Below, piece by piece: positions 51,991 through 64,000 of a stretch of 64,000 nucleotides of DNA. Made by a program: the position numbers and the translations under genes. The stretch comes from Syngnathus acus (Eukaryota > Chordata > Actinopteri > Syngnathiformes > Syngnathidae). The notes beneath the pieces are model-generated. The model ran no database searches. It was not told where the DNA came from and worked only from the letters and a program-made list of their open reading frames with translations. The stretch lies in NCBI RefSeq assembly GCF_901709675.1, contig NC_051104.1:7258501-7322500 (forward strand), given 5' to 3'. Numbering within the stretch: position 1 is the stretch's first letter; each line of letters starts with the position of its first letter.

Positions 51991-54900
51991 CTGTTTCAGA
52001 TGGACACGCAGTTAGTTTGAATTACGGTGAAAGTAATCACAGGTACACATACAGTATCTCAGGGAGTTGTTTACAAGGAGATATTCCAAGGTCTTTGTGA
52101 TTAAAACCACCGCAAAGCACTCCTGACACTCCATTACCCAGCATGCCCCGAGTACATATTGATTTCACACCTCATTAGATTTGATGTCTAACAATGTCAA
52201 AGTTCATGCGAGTTCTACAGGATCCTGCATCATTCCGCAATGACCAGGCACAAATGTGGGAGGAGACGACCGACACGTAACGGATAAACACATTATTTTG
52301 GAGTTTGGGCCTGTTGCGGCATCATTCTTGGAAAGTCGTGCGGTGCTCTTCACCCACTTCTCGCTTGCTTGTGGCGCAAAAAGACAATATATATATGTCA
52401 CCGTTTTTAACGAAACACTTCAAATGGAGAAACGCTGTCGTGCATGACAACTGTTTTTAAAAAATGTGGTTTTAAGAGAAGACTACGCCGTTCGATAAGT
52501 GGAACAACATGCAAAGCTGAACGTGCTGACACTTTAAAGGTGGAATCTTTACCATTGTGGAGTTGTATGCCATGTCATGTTACTACGAGTAGAAAAGGGA
52601 GACTCAAACAAAGATGTATGGTACAGTGCCACCTTCAACTTATATTTATAAGAGACTTTTGTTGAATTTTCTTCTTCCTAAGAAAGTTTGTTTGAGAGCT
52701 TTTCAGCAGTCTTTCACTGTTTGTATTGGATCATTTATCTTTGTTGCAACAGAAATGTGCACAAACAGAAATGTACTGCGATTCCACTTTCACTGATTGA
52801 CCTTCAAACAGTAATTGGCAAGATTCGTTCATTTGGACTTGGACAGCTGTGGACTGGATGGCTTCCACCAGCTTTTTTTCTTCACACTCTTGCTGGCTTT
52901 CTCAGCCCACTTTAATTTACCTTCCAAATCTCCTCTTCCTAAGTTCCCCATCATTCTCCTTTTTATTGCTCTACAGATAACAATTTGACTTTTCTCACCT
53001 ACAAACACAAGACGGGATTTTTTTTTGGGACGGGTGTCGTGTCCTTTTATACGGCAGTGGTACAAAGTATATCTGTGTCATTTCTGCGCAGTTTCCCCAC
53101 ACAGAAAAATAAAATGAAAAATCTTTGCTCAAGTAGCTGCCAAGACATGGGTGGAAAAACTGCGAGGGCGGTGTTATTTAGATCATCTTGACTGTGACAT
53201 AACAAGGCCCAACATGTAATGGGCTTTTCTGACTTTAGGCTGCACGTACATGAATACAAAAAGCTTTGGATCTTTAAAGAAAAAAAATATTCCCCTCAAT
53301 ATTCCGATTCATCCACAATGATTTATCCAATATGTTGCACTGATGCAAGGTACAAGTTAAGGTCAAGGAAAATGGAAGAAAGAAATGGTGATTTTAAATA
53401 TGCACAAAGTATAAGTGCATCAATTTATGTGGGGGAATTTCCATTAAACTTTCATTCCCAGCTCGTTTAGATAGGAGCGCATTCCTTTTTCACCGAGCAG
53501 GGGGATGTGAAAAGATATTGCTGTGACACACCTCGCGTGAAAAATCATTACAAGTCACCTTGGCAGCTTTTTGTGTTGTTTAAAAGCCACTCAGTCGACA
53601 CCTGGGCTACTTCCCCGGAGGTAGAATAGCGCCCGCCGTTTATCAGTGTATCCTGTGTCCTGAAGGCCAAGGGAACAAAATTGTGAGGAAGAAAGCTCCT
53701 TTATTGCAAGCAGGACAGATTTGACTTCCTGTGCGCAGTGTAAGCGGGATATTGATATTTCTAGTGTGAAGTGTACTGTAGATAAGTTCAAAATACGCAT
53801 TGCCTGCCTGCCTGCCACAGGAATGCCTACTCCACAATAGTAATAGTACAAAGGCTGAACTTCTTTCTCCGTGCCATGGAGACTTCAAGGTTATGCTAAC
53901 CGACTCTGTATAGTCAACACAAGGAGCATGTTAAAAAGAAACGTTTTCCTTTGAAAGGCCAAACGTCAACAATAAACAGTCGAGAGTTTGGAATGTATTC
54001 GCTTGAACAAGACCTTGCTTCTGTCACATATACAAACGCCATCAGTGGAGAACCTTTGATGGTGGATTATGCAGACTTTCAGCTCACATGCAACAAGCTT
54101 AGCAAGGAAATGAACCCATGTGTAGTTTAATCACATGAGTCATTTTGCAGAGAATACCAAAGACAAGATGCAGTTGCATAAAATATACTACAGTGGCAAG
54201 TCAAACACAACTGGAAATGCAAATCAGGCGTTCCAGGGTCAAACTGTGGCCATCATATGTAATTACGTCCAAATGAGGTGCACTCCTTGTCTGCAACCAT
54301 CAAGTCTGCTGTTTCAAGGAAACCAAGCAAATTTATGGGAGGTTGGGCTACATTCAGGCAGAGCTCCACAATGGCACAACCAATGGCAGCATCGTTCAGC
54401 TCAAAAGAGAAGACGACTTCAGAACATTATGTACTATTTAACAATGACGATAAGCTTCAAAGAGACGGCTCGAAGATCGACATTTAGTGAGTGACGAGGT
54501 CAACTTATTATTGGTAAGGTTGGTCGCTCTATTTGAAAAAAGTATCATGAAATTAGCACTGAATTGACTACTCACAATAAGAAATGTACAACCTTGGGGG
54601 ACATTTTGAGGTAAATAATCCAGCTAAGGCGTTTCTTGTGTCCTTTGGTGTCTTTGATGCTCATGACATGGACCCATTCCAATGCACCAGATTACCCTGG
54701 TTGTAATTAATCATTGTTTATTCCTTGACTGTCATTACCTTTGGAGTACGCAACAATAAATTCGAAGGTCATACTGACCTTGTTAGCCAACATACTTTAT
54801 TCTGAGTAAATCGATGCCATCGATGCTGAAAGTAACAAATAAAGTACGTTGTAATCCAACTTACTTTACACAGTTTCCTTTCCATTCAAACCTTAACTTC

Positions 54901-55240
54901 AACAAAAAATCTACGCAGCAATACTGTCAGCATGTTGGCAGCGGTGAGTCTGCTGAAGTTCTCCTGAGGCAACCTGAGAGATGATGCAATGTCCTGCAAA
55001 GCATCTCAAGAAACTCAAAACGGTTCCACATGAAGCGGTACGGGAAAATGTTAATGCTGGACATTTTAGCTGCAAATTTACACGTCGGAGAATATGCCAA
55101 TTAAAAGTCAGACTAATTTCTTGTTGGCGGAACTGACTCACAGTCGACCCCTAGAAAGTTAGCCCGCCCTGGCTAACGAAATCGTCCATTAAATTATCGC
55201 AGCTATAAAAAAGCTGCTGTTAAGCAGTGTTAAGCTCCTG

Positions 55241-55288
55241 TTACCTGCAACCCTGATGAGGATCAAGTGAATAGAAAATAGATAGATG
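55241..55288 (+). repeat. Degraded dispersed-repeat tail
   Basis: TTACCTGCAACCCTGATGAG followed by ATCAAGTGAATAGAAAATAG and ATAGATG resembles a common fish repeat end (ACCC-GATGAGGATAAGCGG, then GAAAATGGATGG). Confidence 0.5.
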
Positions 55289-56147
55289 CACCATCAGATG
55301 ATTATTCCCTCAGGAAATGTATGGAAATGGTCATCCCTAATATGTACATCAAACAATTTATGATAAGCGCCCTTTTTCCAAAGCAAATTGGCTATTCCAT
55401 CATTGTTTAATTAAAATAAAAACATATTTATTGCTTCTGAAGTTAGTTGCACTGCATATGCCAACTACTGAAAGAGCACTCAGACGCACAATGAATGAGT
55501 CCAAAGCGAATCACCAATCACCCAATGCAATTAGTGCGAAAGCAATGTTTTTGTTTTTCAGGGTGCAACTTGGGATCGTCAAATGCCTTTGCTTCGCCGC
55601 TGTGTCTGAGAATTTTGATTTTTGCTTAAATGAGATGGAAAAAAAAAAACACTTGCACGCACACGCGCACACACACTTCCCCTGTCACCCCCCACCTAGC
55701 CTTGCCTCTTGTCATGTTCCAGCTAAAGAAAAGGGAGCACGTCGAGTAATTGTATAGTTTTTAATGACCATTCCATTTAGGTCTGCTTGGAAAACCGGGT
55801 GCTACTCCATCATTTCCATCCATTATACGCTCGCACTCCTTCAGCATCTTTCAATCTTTAAGTTCTTACATACACAGCCGACGGTAACATAATAAACATG
55901 ATGAAAACCATTAAAGCTTCCTGGAAAGCTGTTTGAAATGTAAGAAGAAAAAGAAAGATTTCTTAAATTATAGCTCAGAGAATTTAATGAGGTAAAAGAG
56001 GAGCAATACACAATTAGAGACTGCTGAGAGTTGTTTTAAGCCCTAAAATGTTCTAATTGTGTCAAAGGATTGGTTTGTCAGTTTTCAGTGCACATGTAAA
56101 AGCTCCCCCTGAGGCCCATTGTCACGTGTAAGAGGAAATGTCACTAC

Positions 56148-56278
56148 CTGCTCTTTGACTGAGGCCAGGATAGAGGAGGTGGTCTCGGTCTCTGACCGGT
56201 CTCCATTGGAGCCTGACATCACCGGGGGAACCATGGCGCCCTTCTCCTGCTCGGCGGGCTGCTCTGGCACGGGCATGG
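56148..56278 (-). CDS. ctnnd2: ctnnd2 exon A: second coding exon (MPVPEQ...ILASVKEQ)
   Basis: First ctnnd2 exon seen in transcript order. The acceptor AG is at 56280-56279 after a T-rich tract and the donor GT at 56147-56146. The exon opens with two bases that finish an alanine codon (phase 1 in) and ends in phase 0. It encodes [14 protein letters not shown], then [21 protein letters not shown]. The mammalian protein has MPVPDQ at about residue 15 and a nearly identical [15 protein letters not shown] block at about 40-56. ILASVKEQ is shared with pkp4, but SETETTS fits delta-catenin. Length is 131 bp. The upstream exon, which should carry the short initiator peptide (MFARK-type in mammals), was not found between 56279 and 64000. 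The methionine at the start of this exon could also initiate a shorter isoform. Confidence 0.95.
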
Positions 56279-59200
56279 CTGAAATGAAAAGAAAAAAAAA
56301 AGAACTTTCAAGGCGAATGTATTTGGACATGTCGTTTACAGCTAGAAGAAATATAATTAGTAAAAGCAATGTTACTGCGTTAGCTTGATTAATGCAATTA
56401 AGGTCTCTTAATTATTCTACGCAATGTGTCTGTGTGTGTTTTAATCCATCGTGTTTAAAGTGAAAGTCTAAGCTTTCCTTTCAAAAACAAAAAAATAATG
56501 AAACGCAATTATTTCAACAGCGTCATTTCACTACATAGGCATACACAACATTTTTGTCTTTTTTCAAAGTGATGCTATTCTAATCGCCCTGCAACACCAA
56601 CTCTTACTTCTTGTGTGAATGTCTGTCACCTCACGAGTGCTCCTCGACTTGTTAAAATAAAATGTGTAAATTATCACCATTTTAATGACTTTGACTCGGA
56701 ATAATCAATGTTACAAAAAAAGAAATACGTATAACTGTTTATCAGCAGGCCTGCATACACACATGATAAAAGATACATATGGTTGATGGCTCCAAATTGA
56801 GCTGTCTACCACGTATAGGCCTTCACAGGCAAGACATATTTGACGTGGCGGAGACACTGACGTCTCACAAGTGTGAAATTAAATGTTACCAGAATCATAT
56901 TTTCTGCAGCCAGCGCCCTCCTTATGTCTCATCCATTCAGACAGCTTACACCAGGCTTCAAATGCAGAATTAATACGAGTTTGACATTTTGCTAGGATGT
57001 CTGGCGCATCTTCAACCACGTCATCCAACTGGAGTTTGACACCCTGATGAATTCTGAATTGATATTTTCCAGACTGCAGGCTCATCATTGATTGAACACG
57101 GAGGAGGCAAAGTCTATAAGGTGCGCGTGATTGCTACAAATGCTTTACGTCATTATAAATCTAAGCTTCGCTCAAACTTTAACACAAGTAAAGGGATGGT
57201 GGGTTAGAAAGTGGAAACAACTGACATTTATATTTCATCTTCTTTAAAAGCTTGCTCGAAATTCTGGGAGAAATGGGAAAGTAGGACAGCAAGTTTTAGA
57301 GCAAAGAGACCACAGGGAGTGGACATTGTCAATAGAGCAGAGTAAATAATGAGCCAAGTGGAGTCGCTTTCCTGGGAGACTGACTCATCAGTCCAATTAC
57401 AATGTCTAATGTTGACATCCAAGTTTGTGCCAACTTTTGTTAGGTCAAAGCTGGGGGCCATGCACATTAACGCTAAGCGTGGCAATGATGATAGCCGTCT
57501 TACAATTACTACAACCGTAGCTACAGAAGGCTCAAACAATATTGTCATTCATTTAGTGCGAGAGTACCATTTTAAAATGAAACCCTTACGTGTCCCACTG
57601 TGACTACTTTTGATTTAGTGGTCAGACGAATGGGGCAATCTCTCTCTCTGAATGTTCAAACTCTTGTTTCTATGCCAATGAAAGAAGGAAAGCGCAAAGT
57701 ACTACTTGCCATAGCTGAGGTCTGTGTGGATGGACCTCAACATCCCATCACTTTAATCCAAATTTAAAAACAGCGTCTCCACTAAGACACGATTAATCAT
57801 TCCACACAATCTACAAAACTCTTACTGAGCAATTACTTAAATAGAAGAGGAAAACGAGCCTTAGTAATGGTTCAGTAGGCAGCCTGACAACAGTCACGCC
57901 GGGTGATAGCATCTCCATTGAGGGCAACTAATCCATTAGCATGAAGAGAGACCGTAAACAAGTCAGAAGGTTTGTAAATCAAACGTTGAGTCCATCTATC
58001 AGTTAGTTTGCTAGCCAGCGGACAGAGACAGCAGGCCAGGCAGGGTGGCGTCGGTAAATAAAAGATGCTGCTGAGGCAGCCTGCAGATGGATATTTTCAC
58101 TCTGGCTGACAAACAGCACTTCTGAGCCTGGCATCTCTACTCTATAAAAGCAAATGAGTCACCGCACTTTGGATCCTGAGCAAGCAAGACCCGAATAAAG
58201 ACAACACTAGAGCAGAGGAGCGTCTCGGAGCCTCCGCTGTTTATTAAACACCTTCGCAAAAAGAAGTGGGAGCTTTACCGACATTGAGTAACAGCGTTTT
58301 GAGGCGTGCGGCTCATCAGATCTCCTCGATTATTGCTCGGCTTTATCGCCGTGACACACCGACAACAGATGCAATTACATCCTGTGCAGACAGAGCAAAT
58401 TCTTCAATTTCAACTCCCTGCAAAACTGTTTACATGAGCTACAATGAGGATCATTATGAAAAGCGATCCTCTATAGAAAACCCTTGTGCACTGACCACTA
58501 CTGCGCCGAGAAAATTGCAAAGCTGGCGATAATGCCACGAGAACACGTTTCCCATCACGCGTCACAATGCCGTGCTCGCCCAGAATGCTTCACACGGCCA
58601 CAGCTATTGTCAGCACCTTCTACTGTGGAACACAATGCAACCGGGACCCCATTTTAACGGAGATGGGGACACGTTTAATTGCACTCCGAGATGTATGCTG
58701 CTTGTTATTAATCTGAGCTCGGAATGTTTTTTTCTTCTTCTTACTTTTTTGCCCTTATTGCCAACTTAAGCATCCTCAGGAGCTTACACAGCAATCATTT
58801 CCAACATATGTCTAATAGCGCTAATGCTCTGAGAATGAGGCCAGGTTCAAAATGAAGCAACCATCATTTTCACTTTCACACCCAATTTTGCCAGCCAATC
58901 ACTTCAGGTGCCAAAGATTCTTTTTGCTTTTCTCAAATGATCCCCGGACGAATGGCGCATACAAACGTCTCCCGTGATTGATGGCTCTAATTTACCTCCA
59001 CGCAACGTCTCATATTAAACTCTGAATAATGCATCATTAGGTTTGCGCTCCGCAGAGACGAAGTAGGCGCACAATTGTATGCATGTGTAGGCAAGCACAT
59101 AATATGCGTGCTCTCCCAAAAGCTATAAATAGATTTTATTTTTTAACTTGCAGGAGCGACAGAAGCTGTGATCATTTGTCGATCGCGGCTTCTGTCACAG

Positions 59201-62200
59201 TCATTCTTGCAGTACGTATTGATTTTGACAAAAATAAATAAATGTGGGGATTCCAGCTGCGAGCAAGATATCACAAACCTAATGTGGTAACAGCTAGGAA
59301 AGGGAAAATCTGCCTGCGCCAATCTTGAAAATGCATGTCGGGTTTTACGTTCCCTCTGGAGGAGCGATAAGCCAGAGTAAAGCCCAGAAGAAACCAGAGG
59401 ATGAGACTGGAGGTGGACGTGGCTCACGTCTCCAGCGGCCTTATTGGCTCATTGAGGAGGCGGCTCACACACGGCTGTGATCTCACGCCTGAGGCCCGCT
59501 GCACTTCGGCGGCCTCAAAGGCGTTCAATCGATACCTGCAGCTACTTTGGCTCCTATGATATGCTCAACTTTATTACTCTGATGTCCATCGTTTATCACA
59601 AGTCATCCGGTACCAAATAGTAACATTCAATGGCTTTCAATCCTGTGAAAATGCATTTATTGTCTGTGGTAGCCTGGAGTGTGCAACAGCACGCATTTGC
59701 ACGCACGGCGTGCTGCTGCAGTCGATGAAGCAGGTTGACCTAGATTAGGGTGTGTATTCACAGACGTGCTGGAGAAAGCATCAGCATAAAAAGTCAGAAA
59801 TGTATTCCCTCACAGTCACACAAGAGGTAAAAAATAATTCCAAACTTTCTTGTCCTTGTCACACAGCCCCTTAGTAACGTTCCTCCCCGCAGAATTTCCC
59901 TCATAATGTCACTTCTTTTGACACTGGAATAGAAGGAGGGAGTCAAGTAAAAGAAGTGAAGGAAAGTCTAGGAGTGTCGCCTGATGCCAAAATTACATCT
60001 TTATCCATCTGACATATTGTGCGGGACAATCTATCTATACCAAGGGTGAACAAACTTGGCCAGTATGATTTTTTTTTTTTAACTTGTTATACACGCTTTA
60101 AACTAATCGCTCAATCAAGCAATTCCACATTCGTTAAGTAATGCTATTTTTTTTTTTCATATTCGTTTTGGGCTGGCCCACATCTCCTCACCTTTATGGG
60201 GGCCTTTATGCCGCATTTCCAACTCAATGGTGGCTTCCATGGTAGACGTGACAGCATTCAAAAGGAGATACTACCTCGTCATCTCTAGTTCTCAGGTATC
60301 TAGCCTATTCACAAAACTGACAAGACAAAAGCAAAAAGCTGCCAAACATAAATCCAAGCGTCCCTCTTCAACCCATTTCTGCCTCTACCACACTTCTTGT
60401 TCCCGTTCAAATTTCACCCTGCAATCTCCAATGTGATGTCACTCGCCGCCTCCTCTAAATAAGTAGGGCAGCTACTTGGAGAGGGGGAGATCAGAACTGA
60501 CAGGTCAGTCTCCTAAACAAGCTGCATTAAAAAGGAAACTGGATTGAACAAGCTGGATAGAAAAGGAAAGGAGCAAGTAACTTTTGATATACTGCTGCTA
60601 TGAAAATGTACATAACAGTTGTTTTAAAAGCTTTTACAAGGGGGAAAACAACAGCGATTAGTTTTAAGTGCCGGGAAGACACATTACTCAAAATGAACAA
60701 AATCTTGTCTGCTCTGACACAGACTCCATCATTTTATGACACCCTTCAGATTTTAAGTTGTATTGAAATAAAAAATAGATACAGTCCTGCTTATAAAGTG
60801 TTCATGTTTTTGTGTGAAATTTATCCAGGTGGTTTGCCAGTCTCGAGGCTGTGGGGAAGTTGCGGGGGCGGAGGTAGAATCCCCCCTGCTGGAAGCTTTT
60901 GGGGGTGGGGGATACAACATTCACACATTTCATCCCTTGCAGCCTTTGACATTTAATACACGCATGATGTACACCTGGCGTGACGGCACTGGCAAAATAC
61001 ACACTCAATCACAAGCTGTTAATGAAAAATAAATATGAAGGCAAGCGAGACTGGCAGAGGCAAAACTGTCAGGGTTGAATGTTTATTTGGAACAACACGG
61101 TAGAGGCTAGTTAGCACATAATGCTGATAATATTTATGTCAACAAAGTTGACACGGTGTTGACCCTGGAACAGGTCGTTCTATTATCTAGTTTATATAAA
61201 AAAAATTTTAAAAAAAGACTCCAAATAGGTGTGTGACAATGAGAGAGAATTTTGTTAATTCGCAATTTACCCTTTTTTCTCTCCACTTTCTTTTGTCATT
61301 TCCAGCTAAAACAACATCATTTTAATTAGCGGTGCAATGAATAAATCGACAAATAATCGTTTGCCAAATTACTGATCATTATTTGTGATGATCGATGAAT
61401 AGTTTGGATACCTTTTTTCCATTTAAAATTGTCCAAATACTCTAAAATGTAGCCACTCAACAGCAAATATGAAAGCAGATTATTAAAATGATTATTTGGC
61501 TGTTTTTCTGTTTCCTTAAAGAGTTGTATTAATTCATCAGTATGTTTAATATTGACATTGTAGCTTGAACAGGAGGTGATTTCTTATATTAGGTCATCAT
61601 TCTGTAATGTAGCTAAATAAAGCCACTAGAATGTTTCAGATCTAATAAGGCAACAGATGTTATTCCTACGCTCCTCCAGCACAAAATCTTCCTGCTGCTT
61701 GTGTTTGATCGCACTAAGGTGCCATACATCTGTCAGAGGTGGGGAGTGAAGTGGTCCCACTGGAACCTTGCCTCATCCTTCCTGCATGACGTCACCCTCT
61801 CGCTCACTCGCTTCTTCACGTGCTCCTCTGTGCAGCTCTGCATTGCTTCTCCTAATTTCCTTTGCATTATTTTAAAGTTCAACCATTTTTTCTCTTTCAT
61901 GCAAACGATTCGAATGGTGTGCGTGTACATCAAGACCGGATGCCACTGGGCTGCCATTTCTCTTATCAGCCACTGAACACGGAGAAGTCGGCAGCCGACT
62001 GTGTAGCCTGTGTGTGTGTGTGTTGGGTTGAATTGTAATTGCAACTGTTTGTTTGGTAATGGTTGGATAAGCGTGTAACATCATGTGCAAGTATGTACGT
62101 GTCTGTCAGAGGCACAGCGAAACAGACGGAGAGAGGGCGAGGGAGGAAGACAAGATATAAGTCTCTCGCTCTCCTGTCTTTGTCACTCTGTCGCTGAGTC

Positions 62201-64000
62201 CAAAGCCCCTGGGTGTCAGTGGCATCTTCCACTGTGTTAATCTCTGTGTAATAACTGAATCACAGGCAAAACAATAGAGCGCTGTGTCCATTGTCACTAG
62301 CCAAAAGGCCCAGGGGCAGATGGTTTGACGGTCTAACTGTTGAAGGACAAAATGTGTTTATGTGCAGACAAATAGATGCTTCAAATGTGAAAGTCGGATG
62401 CACAAAGCCACGTCTGATGGGAATAATTGGAGGACGTTAGTCAGATGCTCCTGACTCATTCAAAATCAACAAGTTGCTATTCAAAGACACGAGTTTCTAT
62501 TCAAGTAGATACAGAAGAACCAGGGAGTTCCAATGCTGTTGAAATGCAAAACTTAGGAAGAAAAGAAAATCGTGTCTCGACAGACCATTATGACTATTGT
62601 GCGCGGTGTCGTCTGTCATATTGTATTCACTATAATGACCTGTCAGATTGGCAAAAATGTCATAAGGCTTTTAAAGTAAGGCAAAATAGAGTGTACAACC
62701 TCAACAGATACAAAGCTGGGCAAATTGGTCCCAATTACCTACTTTCAATATGGAAATGGGAGTTTAAAACATTCAGAGAGGAATTTTGTCACCACATTAA
62801 AAGGTCAACATTGTTATTTAAATCACTTTTGTTCATTTGAACCCTCACGGATATTTTAGTAAACATTCATCCTGAGCATAGAGAGGAATTTATTTCTACC
62901 GATTGAGTCACTTTAGCATCACCATCCACCCTTCCGAATCATTGCAGCTGACTACTATTAGTCATTCTTCGTGGAACAAGCAGAGCAGTGGCTGCTAAAT
63001 AACAATTACTGTACATAAATAAAAGGTTCGGCCTGGTTGCATTCGAGGTGTTGGTTAGAGCGTGGCTCAAACAACTTTTGCCCAGTCCTGTACATCAGTG
63101 CGATTCCCTCATTGTGGATTCTTCCTCTCTGTCTATCGCACTTCCTCAGGGGGGTAATGATGTTCTTAGTCGAGGCTATTACCACAAGAGGCATATCGGA
63201 CCTTGGTGAGTTGTAAAGCTTCATGGCTTGACGTCGACCCCCAGCAATGTGTGTGTGTGTGAGGAGTGTTTCTGAAAGTCAGATTGACAAGGAAAGAAAG
63301 ATGGATGACAATCCAACGCAGTTCAAATTCAATTTGTATCGCTACAGTAATTTTAGGACTGATTGAAAACAACTACAGAGATCACCAAAGCCGTGTGTCC
63401 GTGGCAGGAAAGTGAGTCCGATTTGTTTCGAAGCGTGAACGGCACATGTTAAAGCTCGCAGGTGTTTTCACGCAAGCTCCCCTTAAGAAGATTTCTCCAA
63501 GTCGGGATCTATCTCGCACGGTGGAGCCCATATCCGCGGGAGCCAACATCAAGCCGATTTTCCCGGCTAATTCCGCAGCTGCTGCCCACTGCTGAGCTTT
63601 GGGAAGCGCAAAGGGCCTCCACGGAAAGCACCTTCTCTTTCTAATTCGGATCATTTGTTGACACGCGTTCCATCTTTCCACATCAATACTTTCTCACCCG
63701 ACTGATATTGCCGTCTTTCCACAGAGGTCAAAAAATGAACTATTCATTCATTGTTCTGCCTCTGATTGACAGTCAGAATATTTTCATGACAAAATTGGTA
63801 CCTTGTAGTATAATCATAGCCACTTTTCTGACATTGATTTAATTTCCATTTGGCAATACGTCATTTGTAAAAACGTGGGCTTTGGAGCAAAGGATCATGG
63901 TTCAAAACCCACCGAGGACCAAAAATGCTTGTCTGATTCTTGACTACAATCATATTGCCCTTGGGCAAGACATACATAAAATATGGATCAATGTTGCAGC
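56279..64000 (-). other. ctnnd2 upstream intron (partial, at least 7.7 kb)
   Basis: Follows the initiator exon, which was not found. Two segments with undepleted CpG stand out (about 58190-58580, preceded by TATAAAAG at 58143-58150, and 63420-63640). A SINE remnant lies at 63875-63985. An open frame at 62427-62840 starts with TTG and is not recognised. The rest is AT-rich intron. Confidence 0.75.
63875..63985 (+). mobile_element. tRNA-derived SINE remnant
   Basis: GGGCTTTGGAGCAAAGGATC, a B-box-like GGTTCAAAACC at 63899-63909, then ACCAAAAATGCTTGTCTGAT and TTGCCCTTGGGCAAGACA, in the order seen in a fish SINE head and body. The A-box half is eroded, and the 3' part may continue beyond the window. 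Confidence 0.55.

Larger units (their letters stand above)
35137..56147 (-). other. ctnnd2 intron A-B, 21.0 kb
   Basis: The largest complete intron here. Contains a GA tract (36502-36616), a GC-box cluster (39608-39632) with an A20 run after it (39683-39702), a (GT)11 tract (42621-42643), dispersed-repeat copy 2 (45410-45549), a possible + strand exon (45837-45939), a MITE (47219-47630), a LINE tail (51745-51990) and a repeat remnant (55241-55288). No additional ctnnd2 exon recognised. Confidence 0.85.

Noticed and set aside
54135-54494. 119-codon + strand frame
   Set aside because: No family recognised and no exon-like borders; treated as intron.
62427-62840. 137-codon + strand frame with CARCRLSYC words
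   Set aside because: It starts at TTG, not ATG; the Cys pattern does not form a recognisable zinc finger and nothing around it supports a gene.
56279-64000. Search for the ctnnd2 initiator exon (MFARK-type)
   Set aside because: No minus-strand ATG with a matching peptide and donor was found, so I place it outside the window.

Overview
This window looks like teleost fish nuclear DNA, and most of it is intron. It holds no prokaryotic genes or operons. The evidence is short exons bounded by GT/AG splice sites, many (GT)n tracts, a tRNA-derived SINE of a type common in fish, 3' ends of fish LINEs, and two terminal-inverted-repeat MITEs. Most long open frames are chance frames in intron or repeat DNA, and several of them begin at a codon other than ATG.

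The one gene I can identify is ctnnd2 (delta-catenin / NPRAP, p120-catenin family). It lies on the minus strand, so transcription runs from high to low coordinates. Eleven coding exons are visible, in transcript order: 56278-56148, 35136-35025, 22381-22347, 22252-22148, 19550-19380, 15801-15747, 14892-14676, 14526-14418, 13970-13838, 9824-9654 and 2062-1762. Together they encode the N-terminal half, from just after the initiator exon to the segment ending SIQKDPR before the armadillo repeats. The initiator exon lies to the right of 56278, probably outside the window. The armadillo repeats and the C-terminal PDZ-binding tail lie to the left of the window. Codon phases agree at every junction except those affected by two suspect exons.

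The suspect exons are 35025-35136, which is one base short in a conserved coiled coil and so runs into a stop, and 19380-19550, where conserved delta-catenin peptide passes through all three reading frames. Either this copy is decaying (possibly one of two fish duplicates) or the assembly carries small indels. This is the observation most worth checking.

Layout by region. 1-645: 3' end of a LINE. 737-1018: pyrimidine-rich. 1477-1588: 56-bp tandem duplication. 1762-2062: exon. 2063-9653: intron with simple repeats, a pyrimidine-rich stretch and one copy of an unknown dispersed repeat. 9654-22381: ten of the eleven exons lie at or left of 22381, most of them here, with a SINE at 12165 and a MITE at 17917. 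22382-35024: 12.6-kb intron with a LINE relic at 30010. 35137-56147: 21-kb intron with a 115-bp GA tract, a GC-box/G-quadruplex cluster, the second dispersed-repeat copy, a possible nested exon, a second MITE and a LINE tail. 56279-64000: start of the upstream intron, with CpG-undepleted patches and a SINE remnant.

I did not find a convincing new multi-gene biological system here.
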